Of a stretch of DNA of 64,000 nucleotides, positions 1 through 9,551 are shown piece by piece. Origin of the DNA: Fibrobacterota bacterium (lineage in GTDB: Bacteria > Fibrobacterota > Chitinivibrionia > Chitinivibrionales > Chitinispirillaceae). A program made the position numbers and the translations under genes. Where the stretch lies: the NCBI GenBank assembly GCA_023436205.1, contig JAEZKC010000045.1, positions 1-64,000 on the forward strand, in the 5' to 3' direction. Every line of letters begins with the position of its first letter. Position 1 is the stretch's first letter. Under the pieces are notes generated by a model, which was not told where the DNA came from, ran no database searches, and saw only the letters and a program-made list of their open reading frames with translations.

Positions 1-100
1 CGGGGACGGACTAACTTATTCGGGGACGGACTAACTTATTCGGGGACGGACTAACTCGGTTTAAGCGTTTATAAAAGTAAAAAACGTAGTCCGTCCCCGG
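1..100. repeat. REP-like direct and inverted repeat cluster
   Basis: A 20-bp unit, CGGGGACGGACTAACTTATT, is present at 1-20 and 21-40, and its first 16 bases recur at 41-56. The reverse complement of its first 13 bases, TAGTCCGTCCCCG, lies at 87-99, so copy 3 and the inverted copy can form a hairpin with a loop of about 33 nt. This sits just past the stop of the minus-strand gene at 105-1907 and could end its transcript. GGGGACGGACT-type units are typical of REP-like elements mobilised by Y1 transposases, but no transposase is in the window and the block may run off the left edge. Confidence 0.75.
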
Positions 101-104
101 AAGG

Positions 105-1907
105 CTAGAATCGAGAGGCGGAGCTGGTTGTCACCACTTTTTCAGAAATGGTATACCTGCCGCTCTCGACTTTTAGCATATAAATGCCTTTGGGAAGTCT
201 GGCATCGATGGTAATGGACTGATCCCCGTCAGGTGCTATAAATTTGTATCCCCTGTACAGAATTTTTCCATTCAGAGATAATACTGAATAGCTGATCGGG
301 TCGGCTGGAATATCCAGAAATCGTAACTGAATTCGGTTTTTCCTGTAGCTAACCGAGAATGTTTTCTTCTGTTGGCTGCTGCTGTGATGCAATACCGGAA
401 CTCCCGGTGAAGTTGCTGTAGCTATCCAGTTTGCCGGGTCATTTGCATAGAGAATTTCCGCTTTTCTGGACAGAGAATATCCGTCTGCGCAAACTGGCCA
501 GGGGGTGTCTGATGAATAGCTGATTTTGTCTATATCCATGTAAGGTACAATGGAATCTACACTTCCCGCTTCCAGATAGGGTTCACAAGGCATTCTTATT
601 GTGATTGACTCTCCACTTGTCGAGAGTGTTCCTGTGTAGGAGAAAACTTTGGTATCTGCTGAAAGGCCGTATACGGCTTTGAATGTATGGGGGTCGACAA
701 GTGCTGCAATTATTACTGCTACTTCGCCGGGCAGAAGGGAGGTGTTTTGGGGAAAAGAGAAACCGACCCCGCCGACCTGCCAAGTATTGGCTGGTCTCAA
801 AGGATCAAACAGGTCTACTGTTACTGCGGATATGTTTTTTATTTCGATGTAGCTTAGTCCGTTTGAAGGATTGTAATTCACTTCTGTAACGATGACCGGA
901 CCATTTCTGGGAAGACTGTTCTGTTGTCCTAAAGTTGCCTGAGCCATCGCGGGGAAGTGCTCTTCGCCGGTAGAAGTCACGATTCTACCGAATGTGGTGC
1001 CGTTGTCAATTTCTCCATAAGTGAAACCGTGGCTGTAGCCGGTCAGAGTTCCCTGAGAAGCTGAAAAAATGAACACGCCGTCGCCATGGGCACTAAGAGA
1101 AAATGCGAGTGGATCGTCAAGTTTGTTGAACTGCCTTTCATCAAAAACCATGTAGCTGTTTGGTGAAAGTACGGTTCCTGCCGGGATTTGATACTTTTTT
1201 GGATTCTGTTTATCATCCGTTAAGTACCAACCGCTTATGTCCGCTTCTGTGGAATTAGGATTGTAAATTTCGATGGCGTCGTATTCCGGTTCATCAGTAT
1301 GGGTGAGAACTTCGTTAATGAGAACAGGAGAGATTGTCGTCTGAGACGGGTCATCACTGCCCGGAGATCCTCTCACTGCGCTTGATGCTCTCCAGTAATA
1401 TGCATCGTCAGGTGATCCGGTTCCCCCATTGGGGTTTACTGGTACCAGCGAAAATCCGGCTCCGTCCGCAGAACTGGGCCACGGAACATTTGTGCCGTAA
1501 GAGACTGAAAATATCGTTTTGCCTCTAATTGTATCGCTCAGGGTAATTCGCTCTCCACTGTTGTCAAGTTTACCGGCATATATTCCGAAAGGGGCAAAGC
1601 CGTACCTTTCTTCAAAACGGAGCTCATCTGTGGCAAGAACAATGAATTCTCCAGCACCGATTTTGGTTTCAGCAGGAAAACTATAGGTGATACCCTTATT
1701 GAAGCAGTATCCCGAAAGGTTTACTTCTGAAATACCGGTATTTTTAATTTCGATAAATTCATACAGGTTCTTATCAACCAGTTCCTCTCCTTCCAGCGGA
1801 TGGTAGTTGATTTCAGAAATGATTACCGCCGATTGCGAAGTGGCGTTTAGAAGCATGGTCATTGCAAGCATTCTGAGTACATCAATGCCTTTTTCAAAAC
1901 GCAGCAT
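105..1907 (-). CDS. secreted lamin-tail-domain protein with Por-type C-terminal domain
   Basis: A predicted secreted protein of 600 residues. The ATG at 1907 is chosen over one 51 bases upstream because AAGGAGACC lies 4 bases before it and the protein then starts with a signal peptide (LRMLAMTMLLNATSQSA). Three lamin-tail-domain-like modules follow, each opening with a strand such as VIISEINYHP, VLINEVLTHT or VIVTEVNYNP and containing YxxIEIKN or AIEIYNP and a GWYL- or GYCF-type core. The last 75 residues (ISYSVLSLNGKILYRG then LPKGIYMLKVESG) resemble the Por/type IX sorting domains of Bacteroidetes and Fibrobacter. In secreted bacterial proteins lamin-tail domains usually accompany nucleases or act as surface-binding modules. 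No catalytic domain is visible, so a binding or structural role is inferred. Confidence 0.8.
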   Translation of the reverse strand: MLRFEKGIDVLRMLAMTMLLNATSQSAVIISEINYHPLEGEELVDKNLYEFIEIKNTGISEVNLSGYCFNKGITYSFPAETKIGAGEFIVLATDELRFEERYGFAPFGIYAGKLDNSGERITLSDTIRGKTIFSVSYGTNVPWPSSADGAGFSLVPVNPNGGTGSPDDAYYWRASSAVRGSPGSDDPSQTTISPVLINEVLTHTDEPEYDAIEIYNPNSTEADISGWYLTDDKQNPKKYQIPAGTVLSPNSYMVFDERQFNKLDDPLAFSLSAHGDGVFIFSASQGTLTGYSHGFTYGEIDNGTTFGRIVTSTGEEHFPAMAQATLGQQNSLPRNGPVIVTEVNYNPSNGLSYIEIKNISAVTVDLFDPLRPANTWQVGGVGFSFPQNTSLLPGEVAVIIAALVDPHTFKAVYGLSADTKVFSYTGTLSTSGESITIRMPCEPYLEAGSVDSIVPYMDIDKISYSSDTPWPVCADGYSLSRKAEILYANDPANWIATATSPGVPVLHHSSSQQKKTFSVSYRKNRIQLRFLDIPADPISYSVLSLNGKILYRGYKFIAPDGDQSITIDARLPKGIYMLKVESGRYTISEKVVTTSSASRF

Positions 1908-1972
1908 AGCTGGTCTCCTTTTAATGAGAATCGATTTTTCGTCAGCATTTGAGTACATGTTTCTGTATTCAT

Positions 1973-2128
1973 TTACTTAGTGCTGCTGAATCTGCTTGAA
2001 GGAAAATAATTCCGATTTCCGATGAAGGTGATCCCGATCACAATGGTGATCACTGAAAGCAGCAGTGAATAGACTACAATGACAGCGGAAGTGGTTGAGG
2101 AGGTAGGAAGGGTAAAAATACATGGCAT
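1973..2128 (-). CDS. possible small single-pass membrane protein
   Basis: An open frame of 51 codons from ATG 2128, with AGGA 8 bases upstream. It contains one strongly hydrophobic stretch (SAVIVVYSLLLSVITIVIG) followed by a basic and polar tail (GNRNYFPSSRF), which looks like a single transmembrane helix. It lies immediately upstream of the lamin-tail gene on the same strand. I do not recognise a family. A TTG start at 2167 is also possible. It may be a chance frame; the evidence is only the membrane segment and the weak ribosome binding site. Confidence 0.3.
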   Translation of the reverse strand: MPCIFTLPTSSTTSAVIVVYSLLLSVITIVIGITFIGNRNYFPSSRFSSTK

Positions 2129-2190
2129 TGAATCGATCCTGGTAAACTGCACAATAAATGAAAGCAACTTTAGCTGATAGGATTGTTATC

Positions 2191-2700
2191 TTATTTTGTG
2201 CCTAAAATCAGCTGGCAAGTTTGTAAAAATATGCTGCGGTTCAAAATGGAGGAATTCGGTTTTAAGTACAGATACAGTTCACCTTGGCCAAGAGCTCCCA
2301 AAGCACTTCCGAAGAAGTATATCTGGTTGGTGCGGGCATCGCAGCCGTCCAGAAGAACACTTTCACTTATGTTGTCCAAAAACGTTTGCAGTTGAAATCC
2401 CTTGAAGCTCTGCTGATTCCATACGGTGATGCTAAAGTACCTTTTGAACAAGAGGTTTTCAAGAATAGCAGGGTTAAACCATCCTTTCAGTAGAATGGTG
2501 TTTTCACTTGTGGCAATCAGTGGTTCAGTGAAGGTGAAATGGGAGAAGCCTTCGCGGTTGCACGTGCAGATAAAGTGAAACCATTTTCCTGCGAAAGCCT
2601 CTCCGCAACTCTGATAATCTTCGGAGGTTATCTGGGTTCGTAAGTGCCGCAGTCTGGGTGATCTCCGTTCATGATAACCTTTATGGTTTGGGCAGTGCAC
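2191..2700 (-). CDS. flavin split-barrel (PNPOx-like) protein, start uncertain
   Basis: From about residue 24 the frame reads like a small pyridoxamine-5'-phosphate-oxidase-like split-barrel protein: QITSEDYQSC, then FHFICTCNREGFSHF, ILLKGWFNPAILENLL, YFSITVWNQQSFKGFQLQ. These match the usual pattern of a first strand ending in dG.ph, a middle eNL helix and a vW....GyQlkG strand. The homology-like part begins exactly where the upstream DUF1540 gene stops (2628-2630), yet no ATG, GTG or TTG with a ribosome binding site lies there. The furthest start is a GTG at 2700, inside the DUF1540 gene in another frame. It could be a frameshifted DUF1540-split-barrel fusion, a gene read by reinitiation, or a pseudogene. 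Confidence 0.45.
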   Translation of the reverse strand: MHCPNHKGYHERRSPRLRHLRTQITSEDYQSCGEAFAGKWFHFICTCNREGFSHFTFTEPLIATSENTILLKGWFNPAILENLLFKRYFSITVWNQQSFKGFQLQTFLDNISESVLLDGCDARTNQIYFFGSALGALGQGELYLYLKPNSSILNRSIFLQTCQLILGTK

Positions 2701-2915
2701 TCGAAGCTTTTGTTGTATTCACAATCTTCCACCTTGCAGGCGCCAACACCGCCGGTAATGTCCTGATAGCCGCCTTTTGTCTGAGAAGACTTGAAGGTAT
2801 CGCAGCAGGGTTCTTCATCACCAACCGTTATGGCTAGCGTATGGCACTGACTGCCTTTGTTGTAGATGCACTGGGTTGCTTCACATTTCATAACTTTGGG
2901 CATGTTTTCTGCCAT
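2628..2915 (-). CDS. DUF1540 cysteine-rich protein
   Basis: A small cytoplasmic protein of 95 residues with two copies of the DUF1540 motif: KCEATQCIYN..SQCHTLAI with a later CCDTF, and ACKVEDCEYNKSFECTAQTI with a later CGTYEP. The regular cysteines suggest metal binding, but the function of the family is unknown to me. The start at ATG 2915 is supported by AAGGAGG 8 bases upstream; an ATG 30 bases earlier lacks such a site. It is followed by the start-less split-barrel frame, with which it may be coupled or fused by frameshifting. Confidence 0.85.
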   Translation of the reverse strand: MAENMPKVMKCEATQCIYNKGSQCHTLAITVGDEEPCCDTFKSSQTKGGYQDITGGVGACKVEDCEYNKSFECTAQTIKVIMNGDHPDCGTYEPR

Positions 2916-3315
2916 GGCGAGGCCTCCTTGTAAATGTTTTTTCATGTCAGGCGGGTAAAGTCCGCCTCTTGAACGGCACTATTACAATTCAAAAAGAGTG
3001 CCACATATGTGAGCCGGGATGAGCAGGGAAAGTCAAAACGGTGAGAAAAAATTTTTTCATTTTGAGAAAACGGGGAGAAAACAGGGTTTTGTTACGGAAA
3101 AAAAATTTTTAAATGATTTATCTCTGTATGTATATTAATATCAGAGTGTTTATATATTCCCTGAAACAATGATCCTGGCGGTTTTCTGCGTTTCCGGTCC
3201 GCATCAGCAGGTTAAGGGAACTGTTTTTGCTGAGTGGCTCTGGAAATCAGTGAATTTTTTGAGTATACATCCTGAGAAACTACTTTATCAGCTTATATTG
3301 CTTTGGAGGCACAGA

Positions 3316-6300
3316 ATGAATCGAGCTGGTCGGCATTGTCTTGCTCTCATTTTCCTTTTAAGTGTTGCAGTTACCCAAGGTTACTCCGATGAAACCTTTT
3401 ATCGACTGTTTAAGGCAGGGAACTATTCCGCTGCTGTAAAGCAAGCCGATGACAACATTCCGGCTCCCAAAAGAGATGCTGATCTGTGGTCAAAACTGGG
3501 TTTTTGTCATGAGAAGCTGGGGACAGTTGAAAAGGCCCTGGCGTGTTATCTTGTGGCAGTGAGAACCGATGCCAAGAATTACGATGCTCATCTGGGCGCG
3601 GCTCGAGTTTATAATACGCTCAACCAGGCTTCAAATGCCATGAGTATGGCTTCAAAAGCCATGGACCTTCAGATGACCGGCGAAGCAAGCTGGGAATACG
3701 CTCGTGCCTGTATTGCTCAGGGCAAGCCCGCTGAAGCAAAAAAGGCTCTGGAAAAAGTGGTGGAGTCAGATCCAGAAAATGTGGTGGCAAACGGAGCACT
3801 CGGTCAGATTTACTATGATGAAAAGAACTATTCCAAAGCTCTTCCTCTTCTCAAACTTTCCCTTTCCAAAAAACCCGACAGCGAAATGGCCCTTAAGGTT
3901 GCCAATGCTTATCGCGAGGCCAAACAGCCCGAAGCTGCCATCGAATATTACAACATGGCTGCCCGAGACAAAACTGCTCCAAAGGTGGAAGCGCTTATAG
4001 AACTGGCACGTCTTTATTACGAAACCGGTGATTTTCGCAATGCTTCCGCTAATTTTGAAAAAGCCAACCGTGCACTTCTGCAGGCAGACGACCTTTATGC
4101 CTGGGCTGTTTGTATGGAGAAGAACAAGGATAATGAAAAGTCGGTTATGGACATGTTTGAGGCGGCTTCCAAGAAGTTCGGCAACTCGACTTCGGAAAAC
4201 GCTTTAAGAGCAAGAGAGAAAACAGGTCGCTACCTGCTGGATAAGAAAGCCTACCAGGAAGCAAACGCCATTCTCTACCCTCTTTACAAGGCTGACAGTA
4301 CTGGAAGAGTGGTTCCTGATATCATTTTCCTTATGGCTCAGGTGAGCGAGGGTCTTAAGAATTCCACCGCTGCCATTTCCTATTTGGAAAAGGCGATAGC
4401 CAAAGACAAAGATAACGTGGAAGCCTATGCCAGACTTGGTGATCTGTATGCTAGGGAAGGTCGGGAAGATAAGGCCAAAGCCACGTATGACAGACTAGTT
4501 TCACTGGAACCGAACAGTCCTAAGATTCATCTTGCTCTTGGAGAGTATAACCTCAAGGCCAAAAAATATGAGGAAGCTTTGAAAAGTTATCAGCGCAGTT
4601 TCACACTTGATGCCACTGCCGAAGCAGCGGTAGGTATGATGAATTCTGCAATGAATCTGAAGCGTTTTGACCTTGCCCGTGATGCGGCAGAGTCTGCATT
4701 GCATCGTGATCCCGGTCTCAAGGAGCCACAGATTGCTTTGGCTAAAATCTATATGCTGGAAAAGAATTACAGCTCAGCAAGAGGTGTTCTGCTGATTCTC
4801 CTTAAGACAGATAATAACAATCTTGAACTCTGGAAAGATCTTGCCGAATGTTGTGAAAATCTCAAAGATTATCCCGGACTGGGTGAAGCTGATAAACGCA
4901 TTATTGCTCTGGATCCCAAGAATGTGGAATCAAGGGCTCGGTTCGCCAAGTTCATGGAAAAAGCCGGTGATCTGAATTCAGCATATAAAGTCTATAAGGA
5001 GCTCGCGGAGCTTCAGCCCAAAGAAGCCGACATTCAGAAAAACCTTTACGATATCGCTATGAAGCAGAAAAACACCTCTGCCGCTATCGTCCATTTAAAA
5101 GCTTTCATTTCTTTAAAGCCAAATGTGGCCGAAGCACACAGAGACCTGGGTAATCATCTTTATGCTTCCAAAGATACTGAAGGAGCTTTGGCCTCCTATC
5201 GCGCTGCCGCCAAACTGGATCCTGCCATCAAGGGTGTTTATAAAAACTACGCTACTATCTTACTGGGTAAAAAAACTACTGATCAGGAACTGATGCCGGT
5301 GCTTGTGGCAGCGGTTTCAGCTAATGAGGCCGATGAGCCGATCTACACAGCTGCCGGTGATATTTATCGCAAGCAGAATGCTTATGACAAGGCAATCGAA
5401 ATGTACCAGAAAGCCTTGCAGCTCAAGCCGCAGAGTTTTGAAAATTTGGCTTCAATGGCCTACTGTCAGGAAAAGGCCGGAAAGGTAAGCGACGCTATCC
5501 TTTCCTATGAGCAGGCCACAGCCATGAATCCTAACAGTGTTAAGGAACAGAAGGCTCTGGGTGATCTGTATCAGAGTCAGAAGAAAATGCCGGCTGCCGT
5601 TGGGGCCTACAAAAAATATCTGGAAAAGACTCCTACCGATGTTGAAACTGCCCGTCTGGTGGGAGATTATGAATTTGAGAAGAAAAACTACACTGAAGCT
5701 ATTAAGTACTACAGTATGATCACCGGTAAGGAAGCTTCCAGTGCAGACTATCTCAAAAATTTCGGGGCAGCCTGTTATGAGGCTAAAAATTATCTCAAGG
5801 CCGGAGAGCTTTATAAGAAGTTGATCGTGGCCACCCCAAAGGACCCTGAGCCGCTCAAAACTCTTTATGAAATAGAAATGAAGAGCAAGAACACTTTGGC
5901 CGCATCAGACTATTTGAAAAGATATGTGGCTCTGGTACCTACAGATGCAGAGATGCAGAAGACTCTGGGTGATATTCTGTTTGATTTGAAAGATGCCCCC
6001 AATGCGTTGAATGCCTATCGCGGTGCTCTCAAGGCTAATCCTAAAATTAAGGGTCTTTACAAAAACTATGTGGAGCTGGTTCTCAAGTCCGGTTCCGGTG
6101 ATGAGCAGATTTCCGCACTTAATGGAGCAATCACCGCCAACGAGGCCGATGTGAACATGTATGCCAAGCTTGGTGATCTCTACAAGTCGGGAGGTAACTG
6201 CCAACGGGCTGTACCGCTTCTGGAGAAAGCCTCCCAGATGGATCCCAAGAATACTGCAGTACTGGCCTCCATCGCTGATTGTCATGTTAAAAGCGGCAAT

Positions 6301-9300
6301 GTAAGTGGTGCGGTGGTCATTCTTGAGCAGGTTACCGCTCTTAACCCAAACTCCACGGCAGAGTTCAAGGACCTTGGTGATCTTTATGTAAAACAGAAGA
6401 AGATCGATCAGGCGGTGAATGCCTACAAAAAATTCCTTGAAAAAGATAACGATGACGGGGCTGCCAAGCTTGTTGGAGAGACCGCATATAATAAGAAGAA
6501 CTATCCGGAAGCAGTCAAGTATCTGGTAAAGGTGAAGGGCAATGAATCCAAGTCAACCGAATTTCTCGAAATGCTTGGAAAGGCCTGTTATGAATCCAAG
6601 GATAATGTAAGGGCAGCTGATATTTACAAGCAACTTGCTGTAAAGAATCCTCAGAACGCTGAATATGTTAAGGTGCTCTTTGAGCTTTCAATGAGAAGCG
6701 GAATTAAGGATGAGGCGGCTACTCATCTTAAAAAGTATGTGGCTTTAAAGCCTGGTGATGCTGAAATGCAGAAAACCCTGGGTGACATGCTTTATGAACG
6801 TAAGGAGAAAGCCGGGGCACTTGCTGCTTACAAGGCTGTTCTTGCTGCCGATCCCAAGGCCAAAGGATTTCACAAGCGTTATGTGGAACTTGTGAATGCC
6901 AGTGGTACACCTCAGGAAAAGATCGCTGCCATGGAGGGTGCTATTGCTGCAGGTGAGGCGGATGCCTCAGTGATGGTTTCTCTGGGTGAGATTTACATTC
7001 AACAGAAGCAGCCCGGAAAGGCTGTTCCACTTTACGAGAAGGCGGTTCAGGCAAATCCCAAAGATGTGGACCTTCTTGCAACTCTCGCCAGAAGCCAGGA
7101 AGCGGCTGGCATGGTAAACGAGGCCATTATTTCTTACGAGCAGTATGTGGCCATGAATTCAAAAGCTTCAAAGGAACTTAAGACTCTGGGTGATCTCTAT
7201 ACTCAGCAGAAAAAGTCCGATCAGGCTCTGAAGATGTACAAGAGATACCTGGACAAGAATCCAACAGACTATGAAGTTGCCTCCATGGTAGGTAAGCAGG
7301 CTTTTGAATCCAAGAGCTACTCTGACGCTGTTAAGTATCTGGCCATGGTTCAGGGTGAAGAGTCCAAAAAACCTGCATTTCTCAAGATGTACGGTACGGC
7401 TGCTTACGAGGCTAAAGATAACGCCCGTGCTCTGACAGTGCTCAAGGACCTCTCCGCTGTCAGCACTAAAGATCCCGATGTGTTCAAGATGCTTGAGGAT
7501 GTGTGCAATCGTACCGGTGCTCAGGAGATGGGTGTTACCTATCTCAAGCAGTACTGTGCACTGGTTCCTGCAGACGCCGAAGCTAACAAGAAGCTGGGTG
7601 ATCAGCTCTATGATCGCAAGGATTTTGATGGTGCTCTTACAGCTTACAGGGCAGTGGTGAAAGCCGATCCCAAGGCAAAGGGATTCTTTAAGAATTACGT
7701 AAAACTGGTTTTGAAATCCGGTTCCGATGCAGAAAAGATGTCTGCGTTGACGGGTGCTATTGACGCCAATGAAGCGAATGTGGAAATGTATGCAGCTTTG
7801 GGAGGCATGTACAAGAATGCCAAAAATCTGCCAAAGGCAGTGCAGATGTTCGAGAAAGCATCACAGCTTGACCCCCGCAATCCTGACTATCTGGGGGAAC
7901 TGGCAGACTGTCAGCTCAAGAGCGGTGCTGTAAAAGAAGCTGCCATTACTTATGAGCAGGCGATTGCGCTTAATCCCAAAGCTGTTGATGAGCTGAAGGC
8001 ACTGGGTGACATCTACATGCAGCAGAAGAAAACAGACCAGGCAATCGATATGTACAAGAGATACCTGGAAAAATCTCCAAAGAATTCCGACGTTGCGATG
8101 CTGGTTGGAGACAACGCCTTTACCAAAAAGCAGTATGAGCAGGCTTTCAAGTATTACTCTATGGTAAGCGGTGAGAACGGAACAGAGTTTCTTTATAAGC
8201 TAGGGTATTCCGCTTCCGAAGCTAAGGACTACAAAGCGGCTGTCAGTGCTCTTGAAAAGTTCAAGGAGGCGGCCAGGGCTTCCAAGACAGTGGTTCCCAA
8301 TAAGGGTGAGGCGCTCATGGCCCTTGCTGATGCCTATGAAAAGCTTGGTGATAACGCTAAGGCTGCAGATGTACTTGGTGAATACCTCAGGCCCAAAAAC
8401 GTGAAGGATCAGGAGGCTGCATATCGTCGTGCGCAGCTTATTGAATCTTCCAACGCTGCGACTGCTGTCAAGATTTATGAAAGCAACACTTCTGAATACC
8501 CTCGTGATTACAGAAACTTCCTGAAACTGGGTATCTACTATTCACGTAAGGGTGGAGATGCTTCCAAAGCAGTTTCCATGTTTACCAAGTGCGTATCTCT
8601 GGCAGACACCATTTCAAGAGCATGGTTTGAGCTTGGACTTGCTTACGGTGGTATGGGCAAAGACAAGGAAATGCTAAACGCTTTCCAGAGATTCATTTCC
8701 ATTGAAACAAAAAATGCAGACGCTATTGCCAGAGTCGGTGAATATCTGCTGGTGTATCGCAAGATGCCGGAAGATGCCATGATGTTTCTGGAAATGGCTA
8801 ATTCTCTCAAGGAGAACGATTCCAAGATCATGTCGCTTCTTGCCCAGGGATATCTTAAAACCGGACGTCCCGATGAAGGTGTGAAACTTCTGGAGAAGGT
8901 GGTTAGAAACTCCAGAGGGTCAGTTGATCTTGAGGTGCGACTTGCTCTTGGTGAAGTATATCTCGAGCTTGGAAGATACATGGAAGCTGCAAATGAGCTT
9001 AAGATGGTTACAGATGCCAAGAGGGAACCTGAGAATCTCATTAAGTTTGCAACAGCGTTGTCGGGAATGGGACGCAATTCAGAGGCTATGGGCATCGCCA
9101 ATGAGGTGCTCGCCAAGCAACCTGAAAACATTGAAGCGATCATGCTTTCCGGTAGAATCAAAACTGCATTGCGCAATTACGAAGACGCCATGGAGACATA
9201 TAAGAAAGTCGGTTATATCAATCCCAATTATGCGCCGGCTCTTTATGAGAGAGCCAATATCTTTTACCTCCAGCAGAACTGGGACTGGGCCAAGACCTTC

Positions 9301-9471
9301 TTCGAAAGAGCTCTGAAAGTGGATCCCAAGTATGCCCTTGCTGAACTTGGTCTGGCAAAGGTGTGCAAGGCCAAGAGAGACAATGCCGGTTATCAGAGTC
9401 ATCTTGACAAGGCACGCAAGCTTGATCCCAACAGCCGGGAAATTCAAGAGGAGCTCAAAACCAAGAGATAG
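3316..9471 (+). CDS. giant periplasmic or secreted TPR-repeat protein
   Basis: A protein of 2051 residues made almost entirely of tetratricopeptide repeats (patterns such as A.ARLGDLYAREGREDKAKATYDRLVSLEPNS written as helix pairs of about 34 residues). The start ATG 3316 is chosen over the upstream ATG 3169 because TTGGAGG lies 7 bases before it and it opens a signal peptide (HCLALIFLLSVAVTQGYS). Translocation across the inner membrane is therefore likely. Within the TPR array there is a higher-order repeat of about 272 residues: its marker H/YLKxYxALxP recurs at nucleotides 5092, 5911, 6724 and 7540. TPR arrays are protein-protein scaffolds; the partner is unknown. A terminator-like hairpin follows at 9499, so this gene is probably its own transcription unit. 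Confidence 0.9.
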   Translation: MNRAGRHCLALIFLLSVAVTQGYSDETFYRLFKAGNYSAAVKQADDNIPAPKRDADLWSKLGFCHEKLGTVEKALACYLVAVRTDAKNYDAHLGAARVYNTLNQASNAMSMASKAMDLQMTGEASWEYARACIAQGKPAEAKKALEKVVESDPENVVANGALGQIYYDEKNYSKALPLLKLSLSKKPDSEMALKVANAYREAKQPEAAIEYYNMAARDKTAPKVEALIELARLYYETGDFRNASANFEKANRALLQADDLYAWAVCMEKNKDNEKSVMDMFEAASKKFGNSTSENALRAREKTGRYLLDKKAYQEANAILYPLYKADSTGRVVPDIIFLMAQVSEGLKNSTAAISYLEKAIAKDKDNVEAYARLGDLYAREGREDKAKATYDRLVSLEPNSPKIHLALGEYNLKAKKYEEALKSYQRSFTLDATAEAAVGMMNSAMNLKRFDLARDAAESALHRDPGLKEPQIALAKIYMLEKNYSSARGVLLILLKTDNNNLELWKDLAECCENLKDYPGLGEADKRIIALDPKNVESRARFAKFMEKAGDLNSAYKVYKELAELQPKEADIQKNLYDIAMKQKNTSAAIVHLKAFISLKPNVAEAHRDLGNHLYASKDTEGALASYRAAAKLDPAIKGVYKNYATILLGKKTTDQELMPVLVAAVSANEADEPIYTAAGDIYRKQNAYDKAIEMYQKALQLKPQSFENLASMAYCQEKAGKVSDAILSYEQATAMNPNSVKEQKALGDLYQSQKKMPAAVGAYKKYLEKTPTDVETARLVGDYEFEKKNYTEAIKYYSMITGKEASSADYLKNFGAACYEAKNYLKAGELYKKLIVATPKDPEPLKTLYEIEMKSKNTLAASDYLKRYVALVPTDAEMQKTLGDILFDLKDAPNALNAYRGALKANPKIKGLYKNYVELVLKSGSGDEQISALNGAITANEADVNMYAKLGDLYKSGGNCQRAVPLLEKASQMDPKNTAVLASIADCHVKSGNVSGAVVILEQVTALNPNSTAEFKDLGDLYVKQKKIDQAVNAYKKFLEKDNDDGAAKLVGETAYNKKNYPEAVKYLVKVKGNESKSTEFLEMLGKACYESKDNVRAADIYKQLAVKNPQNAEYVKVLFELSMRSGIKDEAATHLKKYVALKPGDAEMQKTLGDMLYERKEKAGALAAYKAVLAADPKAKGFHKRYVELVNASGTPQEKIAAMEGAIAAGEADASVMVSLGEIYIQQKQPGKAVPLYEKAVQANPKDVDLLATLARSQEAAGMVNEAIISYEQYVAMNSKASKELKTLGDLYTQQKKSDQALKMYKRYLDKNPTDYEVASMVGKQAFESKSYSDAVKYLAMVQGEESKKPAFLKMYGTAAYEAKDNARALTVLKDLSAVSTKDPDVFKMLEDVCNRTGAQEMGVTYLKQYCALVPADAEANKKLGDQLYDRKDFDGALTAYRAVVKADPKAKGFFKNYVKLVLKSGSDAEKMSALTGAIDANEANVEMYAALGGMYKNAKNLPKAVQMFEKASQLDPRNPDYLGELADCQLKSGAVKEAAITYEQAIALNPKAVDELKALGDIYMQQKKTDQAIDMYKRYLEKSPKNSDVAMLVGDNAFTKKQYEQAFKYYSMVSGENGTEFLYKLGYSASEAKDYKAAVSALEKFKEAARASKTVVPNKGEALMALADAYEKLGDNAKAADVLGEYLRPKNVKDQEAAYRRAQLIESSNAATAVKIYESNTSEYPRDYRNFLKLGIYYSRKGGDASKAVSMFTKCVSLADTISRAWFELGLAYGGMGKDKEMLNAFQRFISIETKNADAIARVGEYLLVYRKMPEDAMMFLEMANSLKENDSKIMSLLAQGYLKTGRPDEGVKLLEKVVRNSRGSVDLEVRLALGEVYLELGRYMEAANELKMVTDAKREPENLIKFATALSGMGRNSEAMGIANEVLAKQPENIEAIMLSGRIKTALRNYEDAMETYKKVGYINPNYAPALYERANIFYLQQNWDWAKTFFERALKVDPKYALAELGLAKVCKAKRDNAGYQSHLDKARKLDPNSREIQEELKTKR
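5092..8250 (+). repeat. four tandem 272-residue super-repeats inside the TPR gene
   Basis: Four consecutive modules of 819, 813, 816 and about 710 bases start at 5092, 5911, 6724 and 7540. Each carries the same order of marker strings: LKxYxALxPxDAEMQKTLGD, then KGxxKxYVELV, an AxEAD or NEAxV element, a LGDLYxQQKK element and a KYLEKxPxD element. The periodicity is in whole codons. It indicates gene growth by duplication of a multi-TPR block rather than of single TPR units. Confidence 0.8.
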
Positions 9472-9498
9472 GCTGAATTTATTTCTGCTGATCCATAT

Positions 9499-9540
9499 TG
9501 TCCTTCTCTGCATTCGTGTAGAGAAGGACATTCTCTTTTA
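9499..9540 (+). terminator. Rho-independent terminator after the TPR gene
   Basis: A perfect 11-bp stem, TGTCCTTCTCT (9499-9509) with AGAGAAGGACA (9520-9530), a 10-nt loop, and then the T-rich tail TTCTCTTTT. It lies 27 bases past the TPR stop codon and ends just before the next gene. Confidence 0.8.
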
Positions 9541-9551
9541 AAGAAATCCTG

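Noticed and set aside
8643..9176. 177-codon minus-strand frame opposite the TPR gene
   Set aside because: A shadow of the lysine- and alanine-rich TPR coding sequence; serine-rich nonsense composition.
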